Origin: Conexibacter sp. CPCC 205762
GTDB taxonomy: Bacteria; Actinomycetota; Thermoleophilia; Solirubrobacterales; Solirubrobacteraceae
Assembly (NCBI RefSeq): GCF_030646155.1
Contig: NZ_JAUTDN010000016.1
Location: forward strand, 37,918-101,917
Length of the DNA: 64,000 nucleotides
Direction of reading: 5' to 3'
In this document: piece by piece, positions 1 through 7,277 of the stretch
Layout: each line of letters starts with the position of its first letter
Numbering within the stretch: position 1 is the first letter of the stretch
Position numbers and translations under genes: made by a program
Notes under the pieces: model-generated
Told to the model about the DNA's origin: nothing
The model's input: only the letters and a program-made list of their open reading frames with translations
Databases searched by the model: none

Positions 1-1
1 C

Positions 2-1000
2 GCCGTGCTGATCCGCCCGCTCGAGTTCGTCACCGAGGTCGCGCTGTTGGACGAGTCGACCGGCGGCACCGACGCCGAGACCGACGAGCAGTACCTGCAG
101 CGGCTCGTCGACACGCTGGCGCTGACCTCTCCCGTCCCGATCCTGCCGGAGGACTTCGCCGCGCTCGCGCGGCAGCAGCCGGGAGTCAGCCGCGCGCTGG
201 CGTTCAACGACACGGTGCTGCGCGAGGAGATCCTCAGAATCACGACCCAAGCATCCACGAGAGCGGAGATCGAGGACCTGACGAACGGCGTCAGAGCCTC
301 GATCACGTCAGGCCTGACGGCCGCGCAGCTGACCACGGCGCTCAGCGCCCTCAACCCGGTTGTCGAAGGCGGCCCGGCCGGCACTGCGCCGTTCACGGTG
401 CGTCTGCGCAACTACAGAAGATTTGGTCCCTGGCAGTTCACCATCTACGGCTCCTCGGTCACCGACGCAAGAACGCTCGGCAGCCTTGTCGTCGAGCAGA
501 GAGCAGGCGTCGAGGCCGTCAAGGAGCGGGCGATCACCGTTGCCGTCGTCGGTCCGGACGGCGCGGAGGTCTCGGCGAACACGCTCAGAGGCGTCAAGGA
601 TGCGATCGAGGCCGTCCGCGAGCTCAACTGGGACGTCAGCGTCATCGGCCCGAGCTCGAACGTGATCAATGTCGACTTCGCCGCAGTCACCTGGCCGACC
701 TATGCCGCGAGCACGGTTCAGCAAACCGCGGAAGCAGCGCTCGAGGCATACCTCTCACCGGCGAGATGGGGCATGGGAGATGCGCTCGGCGACGCCGACA
801 GCAGCGTCTGGGTCGAGGAGCGGGTCGTCCGCTACCTCGAGATCGCCCAGGTGCTGAACGAGGTCCCGGGGCTGCGTTACGTGACGAGCCTGACCGTCAC
901 GGGCCCGACTGCTGCCGATGCGAGCGGCAACATCACGATGACGGGCCTCGCGCCGATGCCGAAGGCCGGCGAGATCAACGGCAGAGTGACGGAGGGCTGA
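2..1000 (+). CDS. Phage baseplate J-like protein (5' partial)
   Basis: The reading frame is open to the window edge, so the first visible GTG at position 5 is probably internal and the gene begins upstream. The visible 332 codons match the baseplate assembly protein J family of contractile-tailed phages. A GGTDAETDEQYLQR segment near residue 20 is followed by a region rich in LPEDFAALARQQPGVSRA-type residues, which is typical of the family. The C-terminal part (YLEIAQVLNEVPGLRYVTSL) also fits. The protein would form the baseplate wedge connecting the tail tube to the fibres. It is followed by small tail genes in the same direction with almost no gaps. Family assignment is by recognition; the missing N-terminus prevents a full length comparison. 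Confidence 0.85.
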   Translation, partial: AVLIRPLEFVTEVALLDESTGGTDAETDEQYLQRLVDTLALTSPVPILPEDFAALARQQPGVSRALAFNDTVLREEILRITTQASTRAEIEDLTNGVRASITSGLTAAQLTTALSALNPVVEGGPAGTAPFTVRLRNYRRFGPWQFTIYGSSVTDARTLGSLVVEQRAGVEAVKERAITVAVVGPDGAEVSANTLRGVKDAIEAVRELNWDVSVIGPSSNVINVDFAAVTWPTYAASTVQQTAEAALEAYLSPARWGMGDALGDADSSVWVEERVVRYLEIAQVLNEVPGLRYVTSLTVTGPTAADASGNITMTGLAPMPKAGEINGRVTEG

Positions 1001-1003
1001 TCG

Positions 1004-1393
1004 ATGGCGCTCTACACGAGAGGCGTGCCGGTCAGCGTCATCACCGACGGGCTCGAGACGGCGCTCACGGCCGAGATGGTCGCCGCCGACGTGCTCCGCC
1101 AGGTCGGCGGCGCGACGGCCGTGCGCGGCCCGCAGGGCGAGAGAGGCCCTCAGGGGCCGAGCGGCGTCGGCGTGCCCGACGGCGGCAGAACCGGCCAGCT
1201 GCTGGCGAAGACGGCCAACAGCGACTACGCGACCACGTGGGTGGCGGCGCCGGTGCCCGCGGCCGCCGTCGGCTTCGTCAGCCACGGCACGAGCGAGACC
1301 GAGCAGCGCCCGATCGGCTACGGGATCGTGATCTGGGTCGGCAGCGGCAGACCGCAGCTCGCCCAGGCCGGCGACCTCTGGATCGGAGGCTGA
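1004..1393 (+). CDS. Small tail fibre protein with collagen-like stretch
   Basis: This 129-aa protein starts at an ATG preceded by a GGAGGG ribosome binding site inside the previous gene's end. Its middle carries a short collagen-like run, GPQGERGPQGPSG (about residues 43-55). A GQLLAKTANSDYATTWV segment follows, of the type seen in phage tail fibre and tail collar proteins. The C-terminal part is beta-rich. Collagen-like triplets in phage tails usually build trimeric fibre stalks. Placement between the baseplate protein and lectin-like genes supports a role in the fibre, but no receptor-binding residues can be named. Confidence 0.65.
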   Translation: MALYTRGVPVSVITDGLETALTAEMVAADVLRQVGGATAVRGPQGERGPQGPSGVGVPDGGRTGQLLAKTANSDYATTWVAAPVPAAAVGFVSHGTSETEQRPIGYGIVIWVGSGRPQLAQAGDLWIGG

Positions 1394-1395
1394 CG

Positions 1396-1611
1396 ATGGC
1401 CAAGCTGCGCCTGCAGGCCGAGCTGATCTTCGCCGACGACGATCCCGCCGCCGGTGAGACCTACGACGCACTCGTCGCGCTCGCGCCCAGACTCGGAACG
1501 ATCGACGAGGGCAGAGGGACGACGCCCAGCCAGATCGCGCTGCACCGCTGCCACCATGACGAACCCGGCGGCCCGGCCTGCGAGCCGCTGCAGTCGTGGG
1601 AGGCCGAGTAG
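1396..1611 (+). CDS. Small hypothetical phage tail-module protein
   Basis: This is a 71-aa protein beginning at ATG 1396, two bases after the previous stop, and ending directly against the next ATG at 1612. No domain is recognised. The sequence is acidic in its first third and ends with a His/Cys-containing segment (LHRCHHDEPGGPACEP) that could bind a metal, but this is speculation. The tight packing on both sides is the main support for it being a real gene of the tail operon. Confidence 0.55.
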   Translation: MAKLRLQAELIFADDDPAAGETYDALVALAPRLGTIDEGRGTTPSQIALHRCHHDEPGGPACEPLQSWEAE

Positions 1612-2400
1612 ATGGCGCTGCTGCCCGTGCGCACCTTCGACGGCGACGACCAGATCCGCTGCCTGCCGGGCTCGGCCGACATCACCGGCGCGTGGTCGAT
1701 CGCCGCGCTGATGCGCGTGCCGGTGTCCGGCTTCTACTCGGTCGTCCAGGGCCACGTCAGCTCGACGTCCGCGCGCGGCTACGGGCTCGAGACGAACAGC
1801 GGCCGCAGCCTGGGCGTCTACAGCACGAGCGGCGGCGAGCCGTTCACGGGCAGCAACTTCCTGCCCGCCAGCGGCTGGGCGCTGATCGCTGTGACGAAGG
1901 CCTCAGGCGCGGAGTACCCGACCTTCCACTGCTACGACTTCGACGAGAGAACGTGGCGCCCGCCCGCGAGAGGAGGCGCGAGAGTGAACAATCCGGCAGC
2001 GTTCGGCCCGAGCGGCGGCTTTCTCTACTTCGGCACCTATCAGACGAGCTACCGGTTCCGCGGTCAGCTGGCGGCGATCGCGATGTGGAACGCGGTCCTG
2101 ACGACCGAGACCGTCAGACAGCTGAAGAGCGTGGCGGGGCTCGAGCGCTGGGCCGACGTCGCAGCGCCGAAAGCGTTGTGGCTGTTCGACCAGGCGAGTG
2201 CCGAGATCAGCGTGAGAGATCGCGTCGGCGGCGCGCACGAATACGACCACGTCGGCACCGTCGCCGAGCTGGTCGACGACCTGCCGATCCCCTACCGCCC
2301 CTCGATCGCCGTCTACGACGACACCGGCTGGAACCCGCAGTCGCTGCAGACGTACGACGGCGCGAACTGGACCAACGCGACCTTCGTGGGAGTGCTCTGA
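1612..2400 (+). CDS. LamG/concanavalin-like tail fibre protein
   Basis: The 262-aa product resembles LamG/concanavalin A-like lectin domains used as receptor-binding modules on phage tails. Supporting segments are a GAWSIAALMRV strand, LGVYSTSGG, the FRGQLAAIAMWNAVLTTETV motif (the typical end of LamG domains, about residues 148-166) and KALWLFDQASA. The last 40 residues (YRPSIAVYDDTGWNPQS... NATFVGVL) look like a small capping domain. The ATG abuts the previous TAG, and its stop overlaps the next start as TGATG, so the genes are translationally coupled. It probably binds cell-surface glycan of the host. The exact ligand is unknown. Confidence 0.7.
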   Translation: MALLPVRTFDGDDQIRCLPGSADITGAWSIAALMRVPVSGFYSVVQGHVSSTSARGYGLETNSGRSLGVYSTSGGEPFTGSNFLPASGWALIAVTKASGAEYPTFHCYDFDERTWRPPARGGARVNNPAAFGPSGGFLYFGTYQTSYRFRGQLAAIAMWNAVLTTETVRQLKSVAGLERWADVAAPKALWLFDQASAEISVRDRVGGAHEYDHVGTVAELVDDLPIPYRPSIAVYDDTGWNPQSLQTYDGANWTNATFVGVL

Positions 2401-3758
2401 TGGCTGACGGCGACGTGATCCTGCCGCTTGACTTCGGCGAGGGCCCGGACTTCGCGATGGGCTCGTGCGGTCGCGAGCTGTACGAGGCGCTGGCACCGCT
2501 CGCCTACGACGACGAGCTGTACGGCTGGCCGCTGGCGACGCTGTGCGAGGCGCTGGGTCGCATGCGCCAGCCGATCTCAGACCTCGTGCGCGCATGGAAC
2601 GAGCCCGACGTCGAGGCCTACGCAGGCAACACCGACACCAGAGTCACGCTCACGATGCCGCGCTCAGGCTGGTCGAGAGCTGCCCATCCGAGCGAGGCCC
2701 CGGGCGCGCCGGCGGCCCCGGGCAGCGTCGACCTGCTGCCGTTCGTCGGCCAGCTCGTCGGCGTGCGCGGGATCGAGCAGCTCAGCAACGACGACCGCCG
2801 AGAAGCGATCAAGCGCCGCGACGGCTACTCGCGCGGTCAGCTCAGATCGATCCTCTCGTACGCGCGCAGCTTCACCGACGGCGACGGCGTGACGCTGCGC
2901 GAGCGCTACAACCCCGATGCAGCCTCAGGCGTCGATGCGCCGTACCGCGGGCGCGTCGTCATCAAGCGCTCGCGCGTGAGAGGGCTCGCTCGCGTCAACA
3001 TGATCGCGAACCCGCGCGCGGAGGGGCCCTTCACGACCGTCAGACTGCTCTCCAGCAGCACGATGACGGCAACCTTCCTCTCGAGAGTCGCGTGGACGTG
3101 GTCGGAGATCGACCACGCCTTCGCCGTCGAGGGGACGCTGCCCGATGACCAGTCCTCCGGCTGGGTCGGCATCGCCTTCAGCGACGCCGGCAGAGCTGCT
3201 CATCCAGTGGTGCCCGGCCTCCCCTACACGGCCTCGGTGCTGCTCGCCGTGACGGACGCATCGTTTCTCGTCGACGGGGTGCGCTGGGTCGCCCGTTGGT
3301 TCGACTCGAACGGCGCGCCGCTCGCAACCGTGGAGGGAACGAGATGGGCGACGCTCAACATCTGGGGCTTCCCGTTCGCGTCGACGTGGGTCGCGCCGCC
3401 GGGTGCCGCCTACGGCCAGTTCTCCGTCGAGCAGAAGACGGACTTCCCGAACGGGGACCGGGTCGCGTTCGAGGTGACGGCCGCGATGCTGGAGCAGACG
3501 GCGAGAGCTGGTGAGTTCGGCGACGCCCTGACGCCCGGGTGGCGGCCGCTCGGCGCGCTCAACGCGTCGCCCGCGCAAGGCCCCGGGCTCTCGGCCGACG
3601 AGTTCGCCGCACGCATCCTGAAGCGCATCCCAGCCGGTCTCAGATACGACGTCTGGATCTCCGACGAGCTCGACTTCGACGACGTGAAGGGGACGTTCAC
3701 CAGCTACGCCGACTTGCTGGACAGAACGACCGGATACAACGACCTCCTGGAGGACTGA
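2400..3758 (+). CDS. Phage tail protein I-like with inserted CBM-like domain
   Basis: The 452-aa protein starts at an ATG overlapping the previous stop (TGATG). Residues 1-190 read like tail protein I of P2-type phages: a helical N-terminus, then the block DLLPFVGQLVGVRGI...RREAIKRRDGYSRGQ and RERYNPDA. The family's usual C-terminal end, ILKRIPAGLRYDVWI, appears only near residue 415. Between them sits a roughly 190-residue module. It begins NMIANPRAEGPF and ends AAMLEQTARAGEFGDALTPGWRPLG, the typical borders of carbohydrate-binding-like jelly-roll modules in phage tails. The protein is thus much longer than an ordinary tail protein I (about 200 aa). It probably links the baseplate to the fibres and may contact surface sugars itself. 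Confidence 0.68.
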   Translation: MADGDVILPLDFGEGPDFAMGSCGRELYEALAPLAYDDELYGWPLATLCEALGRMRQPISDLVRAWNEPDVEAYAGNTDTRVTLTMPRSGWSRAAHPSEAPGAPAAPGSVDLLPFVGQLVGVRGIEQLSNDDRREAIKRRDGYSRGQLRSILSYARSFTDGDGVTLRERYNPDAASGVDAPYRGRVVIKRSRVRGLARVNMIANPRAEGPFTTVRLLSSSTMTATFLSRVAWTWSEIDHAFAVEGTLPDDQSSGWVGIAFSDAGRAAHPVVPGLPYTASVLLAVTDASFLVDGVRWVARWFDSNGAPLATVEGTRWATLNIWGFPFASTWVAPPGAAYGQFSVEQKTDFPNGDRVAFEVTAAMLEQTARAGEFGDALTPGWRPLGALNASPAQGPGLSADEFAARILKRIPAGLRYDVWISDELDFDDVKGTFTSYADLLDRTTGYNDLLED

Positions 3759-3760
3759 CG

Positions 3761-4015
3761 ATGCCTGCCAGTCCATCGAGACGCATGCTGCTGTCCGCAC
3801 CCACGGGCGGCGACCGCGCCGACGTTCCGACCCAGCTGCAGAAGCTGCGCGACCGCGTCGACGAGATCGCGCTCACCTTTGCGCAGGGGACGCTCGCCAA
3901 TCGTCCCCCGGCGAGAACAGCGGGACGAATCTACGTCGTCACGAGCACGGGGCAGCTGTTCTACGACACGGGCAGTGCGTGGAGATCACCGGTCACGGAG
4001 CCACAACCGAGATGA
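3761..4015 (+). CDS. Tail fibre-associated protein, paralogue 1
   Basis: This 84-aa protein, ATG at 3761 two bases after the previous stop, is the first of three tandem related products. Shared features are an RxxLxAPxxxDRxDVP opening, a helical LRDxxD segment, a QGxxxxRPxxxxxGR core and a final beta hairpin, GQLFYDTGSAW. The last motif is common in short phage fibre-tip proteins. The function is not known. Position after the lectin-like genes suggests an interchangeable tip or a fibre chaperone. Confidence 0.6.
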   Translation: MPASPSRRMLLSAPTGGDRADVPTQLQKLRDRVDEIALTFAQGTLANRPPARTAGRIYVVTSTGQLFYDTGSAWRSPVTEPQPR

Positions 4016-4060
4016 ACGACGCGATGACGAACCTCGACGACTTCTCAAAGGATTGAACGG

Positions 4061-4306
4061 ATGCCGGTGAGACCTTCAACCCGCCTGCAGCTGCACGCAC
4101 CAGCTTCCACCGACAGAGTCGACGTGCCCAGCGACCTGCTCAGACTCCGCGACCAGCTCGACGTCGCGGTGGCAGTCTTCGCGCAAGGCGGTGCGAGCGT
4201 CCGCCCGGCGGCAGGCGTCGTCGGGCGCTTTCACTTCGCGACCGACACCGGTCGACTCTCCTACGACACCGGCGTGACGTGGATTCCGCTTGTCCTGGTG
4301 GTCTGA
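4061..4306 (+). CDS. Tail fibre-associated protein, paralogue 2
   Basis: This 81-aa protein has the same layout as its upstream neighbour: a polar N-terminus with HAPASTDRVDVP, a short helix around LRDQLD, then GRFHFATDTGRLSYDTGVTW at the end. It is separated from copy 1 by 45 bases, which hold only the remnant codons and a weak ribosome binding site. Copy 2 has diverged clearly in sequence from copies 1 and 3, so the duplication is not recent. Confidence 0.58.
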   Translation: MPVRPSTRLQLHAPASTDRVDVPSDLLRLRDQLDVAVAVFAQGGASVRPAAGVVGRFHFATDTGRLSYDTGVTWIPLVLVV

Positions 4307-4325
4307 TGACGGAAGGACTGAACCG

Positions 4326-4901
4326 ATGCCCGTGACACCCTCGAGCCGCCTCGGCCTCCATGCCCCCGCGGCCGACGACAGAGCAGACGTGCCCGGCGAC
4401 ATGCTGAGACTTCGCGATCAGATCGATCTCGTCGCCGCCACGTGCGGACAGGGCGTTCTGGCCGGACGGCCAGCCCCGAGCGTCGCCGGCCGGCTCTTCG
4501 TCGCGCTCGACAGCGGCGAGCTGTTCTACGACGTCGGCACGGAGTGGCGCCTGGTCGCGGTGCAGACGGAGTCTCCGCACATCGTTGGCGCCCCCGGAGA
4601 GCCGCCGTTCTACTCTCGCTATGTCGAATCCGACACGAGCAACATCGTTCGGTTCTGGAAGTCTGGACGACGGGTGTATCTCGCGGGGCTGGTGCGCGCC
4701 AGCGCGCGGCCGTTCGTCTCGGACTATTTCGTCCTGCCCGTCGGCTACCGACCCGCGGCAACGATCACGCGCACGATCAGCACCGCCGACGGCGATGGAT
4801 TCACCCTCACGATCAGCAGCTCAGGGTGGGTGTCCGTGCCCGACACCCTGCCTCACTACCTGACCGCCCTGCTCGACGGCGTCTGGTTCGACGTCGCCTG
4901 A
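4326..4901 (+). CDS. Tail fibre-associated protein, paralogue 3 with C-terminal domain
   Basis: The third copy is 191 aa. Its first 80 residues align with the two preceding small proteins (HAPAADDRADVP, LRDQIDL, GQGVLAGRP, GELFYDVGTEW). An additional roughly 110-residue beta-rich domain follows, with FYSRYVESD, RRVYLAGLVRAS and a C-terminal LLDGVWFDVA. This layout suggests that the short copies correspond to an anchoring module and that copy 3 also carries the distal binding domain. The start at ATG 4326 is chosen from homology to the other copies; an in-frame ATG lies 36 bases upstream. Confidence 0.58.
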   Translation: MPVTPSSRLGLHAPAADDRADVPGDMLRLRDQIDLVAATCGQGVLAGRPAPSVAGRLFVALDSGELFYDVGTEWRLVAVQTESPHIVGAPGEPPFYSRYVESDTSNIVRFWKSGRRVYLAGLVRASARPFVSDYFVLPVGYRPAATITRTISTADGDGFTLTISSSGWVSVPDTLPHYLTALLDGVWFDVA

Positions 4902-4928
4902 CCGAAGCGACCGACCGGACGTGTGGCG

Positions 4929-5222
4929 ATGGCACCACCCGAGGACTATGCGGCGGCGCGCTACGAGGCGCTCAGCGAGCGCATCACGCACGTGAAGGCC
5001 GGCGCCGACCGGCGGGCCGAGCAGCTCGGCGAGCGGATCGACCGGCTCGCCGATCGGCTCGACGCGAGAGTCGAGCAGCTCGACCTGCAGAAGGCCGACC
5101 AGGACGATCTCGACAAGGCCTCCAGCCTGCTCGACCGGATCCTGCTGGGCGTGCTCGGCGCGAGCCTCGCGTTCGGCGGCGGGGCCGTCTGGTTCGTCGT
5201 GCAGATCGGAGGAGGACGCTGA
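4929..5222 (+). CDS. Coiled-coil, single-TM phage protein (XhlA-like)
   Basis: The 97-aa product has a long amphipathic helix rich in Arg, Glu and Leu heptads (about residues 10-65, ERIDRLADRLDARVEQLDL). One hydrophobic segment follows near residues 70-93 (LLGVLGASLAFGGGAVWFVV). This coiled coil plus C-terminal membrane segment resembles XhlA-type haemolysin/holin accessory proteins. The position between tail genes and the lysogeny region is where lysis genes often lie. ATG 4929 is preferred over a GTG six bases upstream. A role in lysis is inferred only from the architecture. Confidence 0.5.
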   Translation: MAPPEDYAAARYEALSERITHVKAGADRRAEQLGERIDRLADRLDARVEQLDLQKADQDDLDKASSLLDRILLGVLGASLAFGGGAVWFVVQIGGGR

Positions 5223-5581
5223 TGACGGAGCGACGGATCCGCCGAAGGCTGCGTGCCGCGCGCGCGGCCGCCGACGCGCTCTACGCCGACAAGGCGCGCT
5301 TCGCGATCGTCTCGCTCGCCGTCTCCGGGCTCGCGCTCGGCGTCGGCGGCGGGGCGCTCGCCTACACCGCCGCGACGAAGGCCGACCAGGCCGAGCAGAT
5401 CCAGCGCTCGCGCTACGAGGCGTCGCTGAGATCGTGCGAGTCGCGCAACGCCGACCGCCGCAACATCGCGACAAGAGTGCAGCCGCGGGCGCCATACACG
5501 GTCGCGGACCTGCAGCGCGACTTCGAGCCGATCGCGAGCGACTGCAGGGCCTACGCGCGCGAGCAGGTGCGGGCGCCGTAG
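5222..5581 (+). CDS. Small single-TM phage protein, unknown
   Basis: This 119-aa protein starts at an ATG overlapping the upstream stop codon (TGATG). It has a basic N-terminus, a transmembrane segment near residues 27-52 (FAIVSLAVSGLALGVGGGALAY), and a soluble tail with two Cys residues. It has no recognised domain. Coupling to the coiled-coil membrane protein upstream suggests the two act together, possibly as a holin/anchor pair, but this is inference. Confidence 0.5.
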   Translation: MTERRIRRRLRAARAAADALYADKARFAIVSLAVSGLALGVGGGALAYTAATKADQAEQIQRSRYEASLRSCESRNADRRNIATRVQPRAPYTVADLQRDFEPIASDCRAYAREQVRAP

Positions 5582-5596
5582 CGGCGCCGGCGCCGC

Positions 5597-5869
5597 TCAG
5601 AAGGGGTCGCTCGGTGTCGGTCGGGTCGGCGTCCGCGGGGGCGGCACCGGCGGCGGCCCGCCGAGGCGCCGTTCGAGCCGCTCCAATCGCCGCTGCTGCT
5701 CGGCGACGACCGTCCGCAGCTGCTCCAGCTCACGCGCCCCTTCGCTCACCCCCAGATAGTGGATCGCCGCCTCGCGCAAGAGGCGCGCGCGGGTGATCCT
5801 GCGCTGACGCGCCTCGGCGCGGAGGCGCCGCTCGAGGTCCTCGTCGACAGTCGTGGCGATGCGCGGCAT
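5597..5869 (-). CDS. Ribbon-helix-helix (CopG-type) DNA-binding protein
   Basis: The 90-aa protein starts at ATG 5869. Residues 1-40 (MPRIATTVDEDLERRLRAEA...RARLLREAAIHYL) form the beta-strand plus two-helix pattern of CopG/Arc regulators. A Leu/Arg coiled coil (about residues 45-70) and a Pro/Thr tail follow. No toxin gene is adjacent, so it is probably a prophage regulator rather than an antitoxin. It is encoded against the direction of the tail genes, the usual place for lysogeny-expressed genes. The reading frame continues upstream of this ATG, but the added residues are Arg/Gly-rich and do not fit the fold. Confidence 0.65.
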   Translation of the reverse strand: MPRIATTVDEDLERRLRAEARQRRITRARLLREAAIHYLGVSEGARELEQLRTVVAEQQRRLERLERRLGGPPPVPPPRTPTRPTPSDPF

Positions 5870-6177
5870 TGCAGCACCGTACGTGGGAGAGCGCGCAAGG
5901 TTCCGCAGGAAGCGCTGGCGCGGCGGCGTTCCAACCGCCTCCAGGAGGAGCGTCTGCACGCCAGCGTGCAACGTCATGCGCCGGTGTCGTCTCCGGGGGC
6001 CGTTCGCGGCACCTCTGAAACAGCCCCGTTGACACCTTCCCTCACTACTCATTTACTCCTGAGCATGCAGCGCTGAACGGGCGTGGCCGGGGAGCCGCGA
6101 CCTGCGAGACCGTCCCGATCGCGCGTCGTCATCGCCGCGCGGCCGGGCCAGCGCTGCCCATCCACCAAGGAGCGAGC
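5870..6177. other. Intergenic stretch between RHH gene and 6178 gene
   Basis: This 308-base gap has no convincing gene. It is less GC-rich near 6020-6065 and contains one promoter-like pair there. No repeat or hairpin of note was seen. Confidence 0.5.
6030..6058 (+). promoter_or_regulatory. Sigma70-like promoter
   Basis: TTGACA at 6030-6035 and TTTACT at 6053-6058 are separated by exactly 17 bases. Transcription would start near 6065 and run into the gene at 6178. The -35 is a perfect consensus; the -10 is weak. Confidence 0.45.
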
Positions 6178-6393
6178 ATGAGGCACGGGGGACTGAGCGA
6201 CGCCGAGATCGCCGCGTTGACCGCGGCGGTGGCGGTGCTGAGACGTGAGGCAGCGGGGCTGGAGGACGGCTCGCCGACGCGCCGCGCGCTACTCGCTATC
6301 GGATCGAACCTCTTGCGCGCTGCCGGCGAAGCCCGGCAGCGGCAGAGACCGCCTCGTCGAGTGCATCGATCGCGGCTGACCTGCCGCGGATGA
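6178..6393 (+). CDS. Small hypothetical prophage protein
   Basis: This 71-aa protein starts at ATG 6178 with a good AAGGAG site five bases upstream. The first 50 residues are helical (LSDAEIAALTAAVAVLRREAAG) and the C-terminus is Arg-rich. There is no recognised domain. The last 98 bases overlap, tail to tail, the end of the repressor-like gene on the other strand. The Arg-rich end may therefore be constrained by the opposite gene. Confidence 0.45.
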   Translation: MRHGGLSDAEIAALTAAVAVLRREAAGLEDGSPTRRALLAIGSNLLRAAGEARQRQRPPRRVHRSRLTCRG

Positions 6394-6673
6394 AGAGCGC
6401 GGGGGCTCTGTCGTCGGGAGCGATCGCGCCGAGCCGGTCGAGGTCGGCCCAGAACCATTCGAACGGCAGCCCGCAGCGCTCGGCGATCGCGCGCAGCTCC
6501 TCCCACGAGGCGCCGCGCAGGCGCGCGCGCTTGCCGGTGATCTCGTCGATCACGGAGCCGCTCTTGCCGATCGCGGCGCCGAGCTCGTCGCGTGAGAGCT
6601 TGGCGTAGGCCTGAGCGGCGCGCACGCGCCGGGCGACCTCCTCGGGCTCAGGGCGGTCGTCGACGGGGGGCAT
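6296..6673 (-). CDS. XRE-type HTH repressor (CI-like)
   Basis: The 125-aa protein starts at ATG 6673. Residues 8-70 form an XRE helix-turn-helix: ARRVRAAQAYAKLSRDELGAAIG, then the recognition helix region GSVIDEITGKR. The C-terminal half (LRAIAERCGLPFEWFWADLDRLG) is typical of phage/plasmid repressors of actinobacteria. It is divergent from another HTH gene at 6752, with tandem repeats between them, the layout of a lysogeny switch. It probably maintains lysogeny by binding the 6703-6733 repeats. An open frame upstream of the ATG runs through the opposite gene and is not coding. Confidence 0.72.
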   Translation of the reverse strand: MPPVDDRPEPEEVARRVRAAQAYAKLSRDELGAAIGKSGSVIDEITGKRARLRGASWEELRAIAERCGLPFEWFWADLDRLGAIAPDDRAPALFIRGRSAAIDALDEAVSAAAGLRRQRARGSIR

Positions 6674-6702
6674 CGGTCCAGCTTTGGCGGCGGCCGATGC
6701 GA

Positions 6703-6733
6703 TTGCAAGATCTTGTTGCAAGATCTTGTTGCA
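6703..6733. repeat. Tandem 13-bp operator repeat
   Basis: The unit TTGCAAGATCTTG occurs at 6703-6715 and 6716-6728, followed by a partial TTGCA at 6729-6733. Each unit contains the palindrome CAAGATCTTG. The array lies in the 78-base gap between the two divergent HTH genes and overlaps a -35 element, so it is the likely operator of the lysogeny switch. Confidence 0.75.
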
Positions 6734-6744
6734 GTCCCTAATAT
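6716..6744 (+). promoter_or_regulatory. Promoter of the Cro-like gene, probably leaderless
   Basis: TTGCAA (6716-6721) and TAATAT (6739-6744) are spaced by 17 bases. The expected start of transcription, about seven bases after the -10, falls on the ATG at 6752. No ribosome binding site is visible, so the mRNA is probably leaderless. The -35 lies inside the operator repeat. Confidence 0.6.
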
Positions 6745-6751
6745 CTTGGCC

Positions 6752-6973
6752 ATGATCATCGTGACGCCACTGAAGCTCGCGATCGTCGCCTCGGGCAGGA
6801 GCCAGCGCGAGGTCGCGACCGCGGTCGGGATCAGCGAGTTCAAGCTCTCGCGGATCGTCAACCGCCACGTCAGTCCGGACGCCGCCACGCGCGCGGCGCT
6901 CGCGCGCGAACTCGGCAGCAGCGTCGAGGCGCTCTTCGGCGACGCGCGGCGGCGGCTCCCCGCCGCCGCCTGA
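6752..6973 (+). CDS. HTH regulator (Cro-like)
   Basis: This 73-aa protein is little more than one XRE helix-turn-helix domain. It reads LKLAIVASGRSQREVATAVGISEFKLSRIVNRHVSPDAATRAAL, with both helices and the family's typical spacing. It is divergent from the CI-like gene and begins the rightward early operon, which suits a Cro-type or early activator role. ATG 6752 is chosen because the promoter predicts transcription starting right there; TTG codons upstream would lie inside the promoter. Confidence 0.7.
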   Translation: MIIVTPLKLAIVASGRSQREVATAVGISEFKLSRIVNRHVSPDAATRAALARELGSSVEALFGDARRRLPAAA

Positions 6974-7049
6974 CGCCGCACGCACCCGCACGAACACGAG
7001 CGCTCCCGCGACGGCAGGTCCGGGGGCGGCACCCGAAATGGAGGATCGG

Positions 7050-7277
7050 ATGCAGATCCGGCAACGCACGTCCCTGCGTGCGGCGCTGCACGGCGCCCTG
7101 CGCCTGCTCGCCGGCGACGACGGCCTCGACGCGCTGCGCGAGGCGCACTACGCGTCGGTCCGCGAATGGGCCGTGCGACCGCTCGTCGACCCCGACGAGA
7201 TCGCCTTCGACGCCTGGCCGCACCCCGACGCCGCCGACGAGGCGCCGGTCGTCTTCCCGCGACGGAGAGCGGCATGA
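7050..7277 (+). CDS. Small early prophage protein, unknown
   Basis: This is a 75-aa protein. ATG 7050 has a GGAGGA site five bases upstream, which makes it a better start than the in-frame ATG at 7038. It has an Arg/Leu-rich N-terminal helix and an acidic, Pro-rich C-terminus. No family is recognised. The stop overlaps the next start (ATGA), so it is coupled to the replication protein. Confidence 0.5.
   Translation: MQIRQRTSLRAALHGALRLLAGDDGLDALREAHYASVREWAVRPLVDPDEIAFDAWPHPDAADEAPVVFPRRRAA

Noticed and set aside
5597..5869. Toxin-antitoxin pair involving the RHH protein
   Set aside because: No toxin-like partner (RelE, MazF, PIN and so on) is adjacent.
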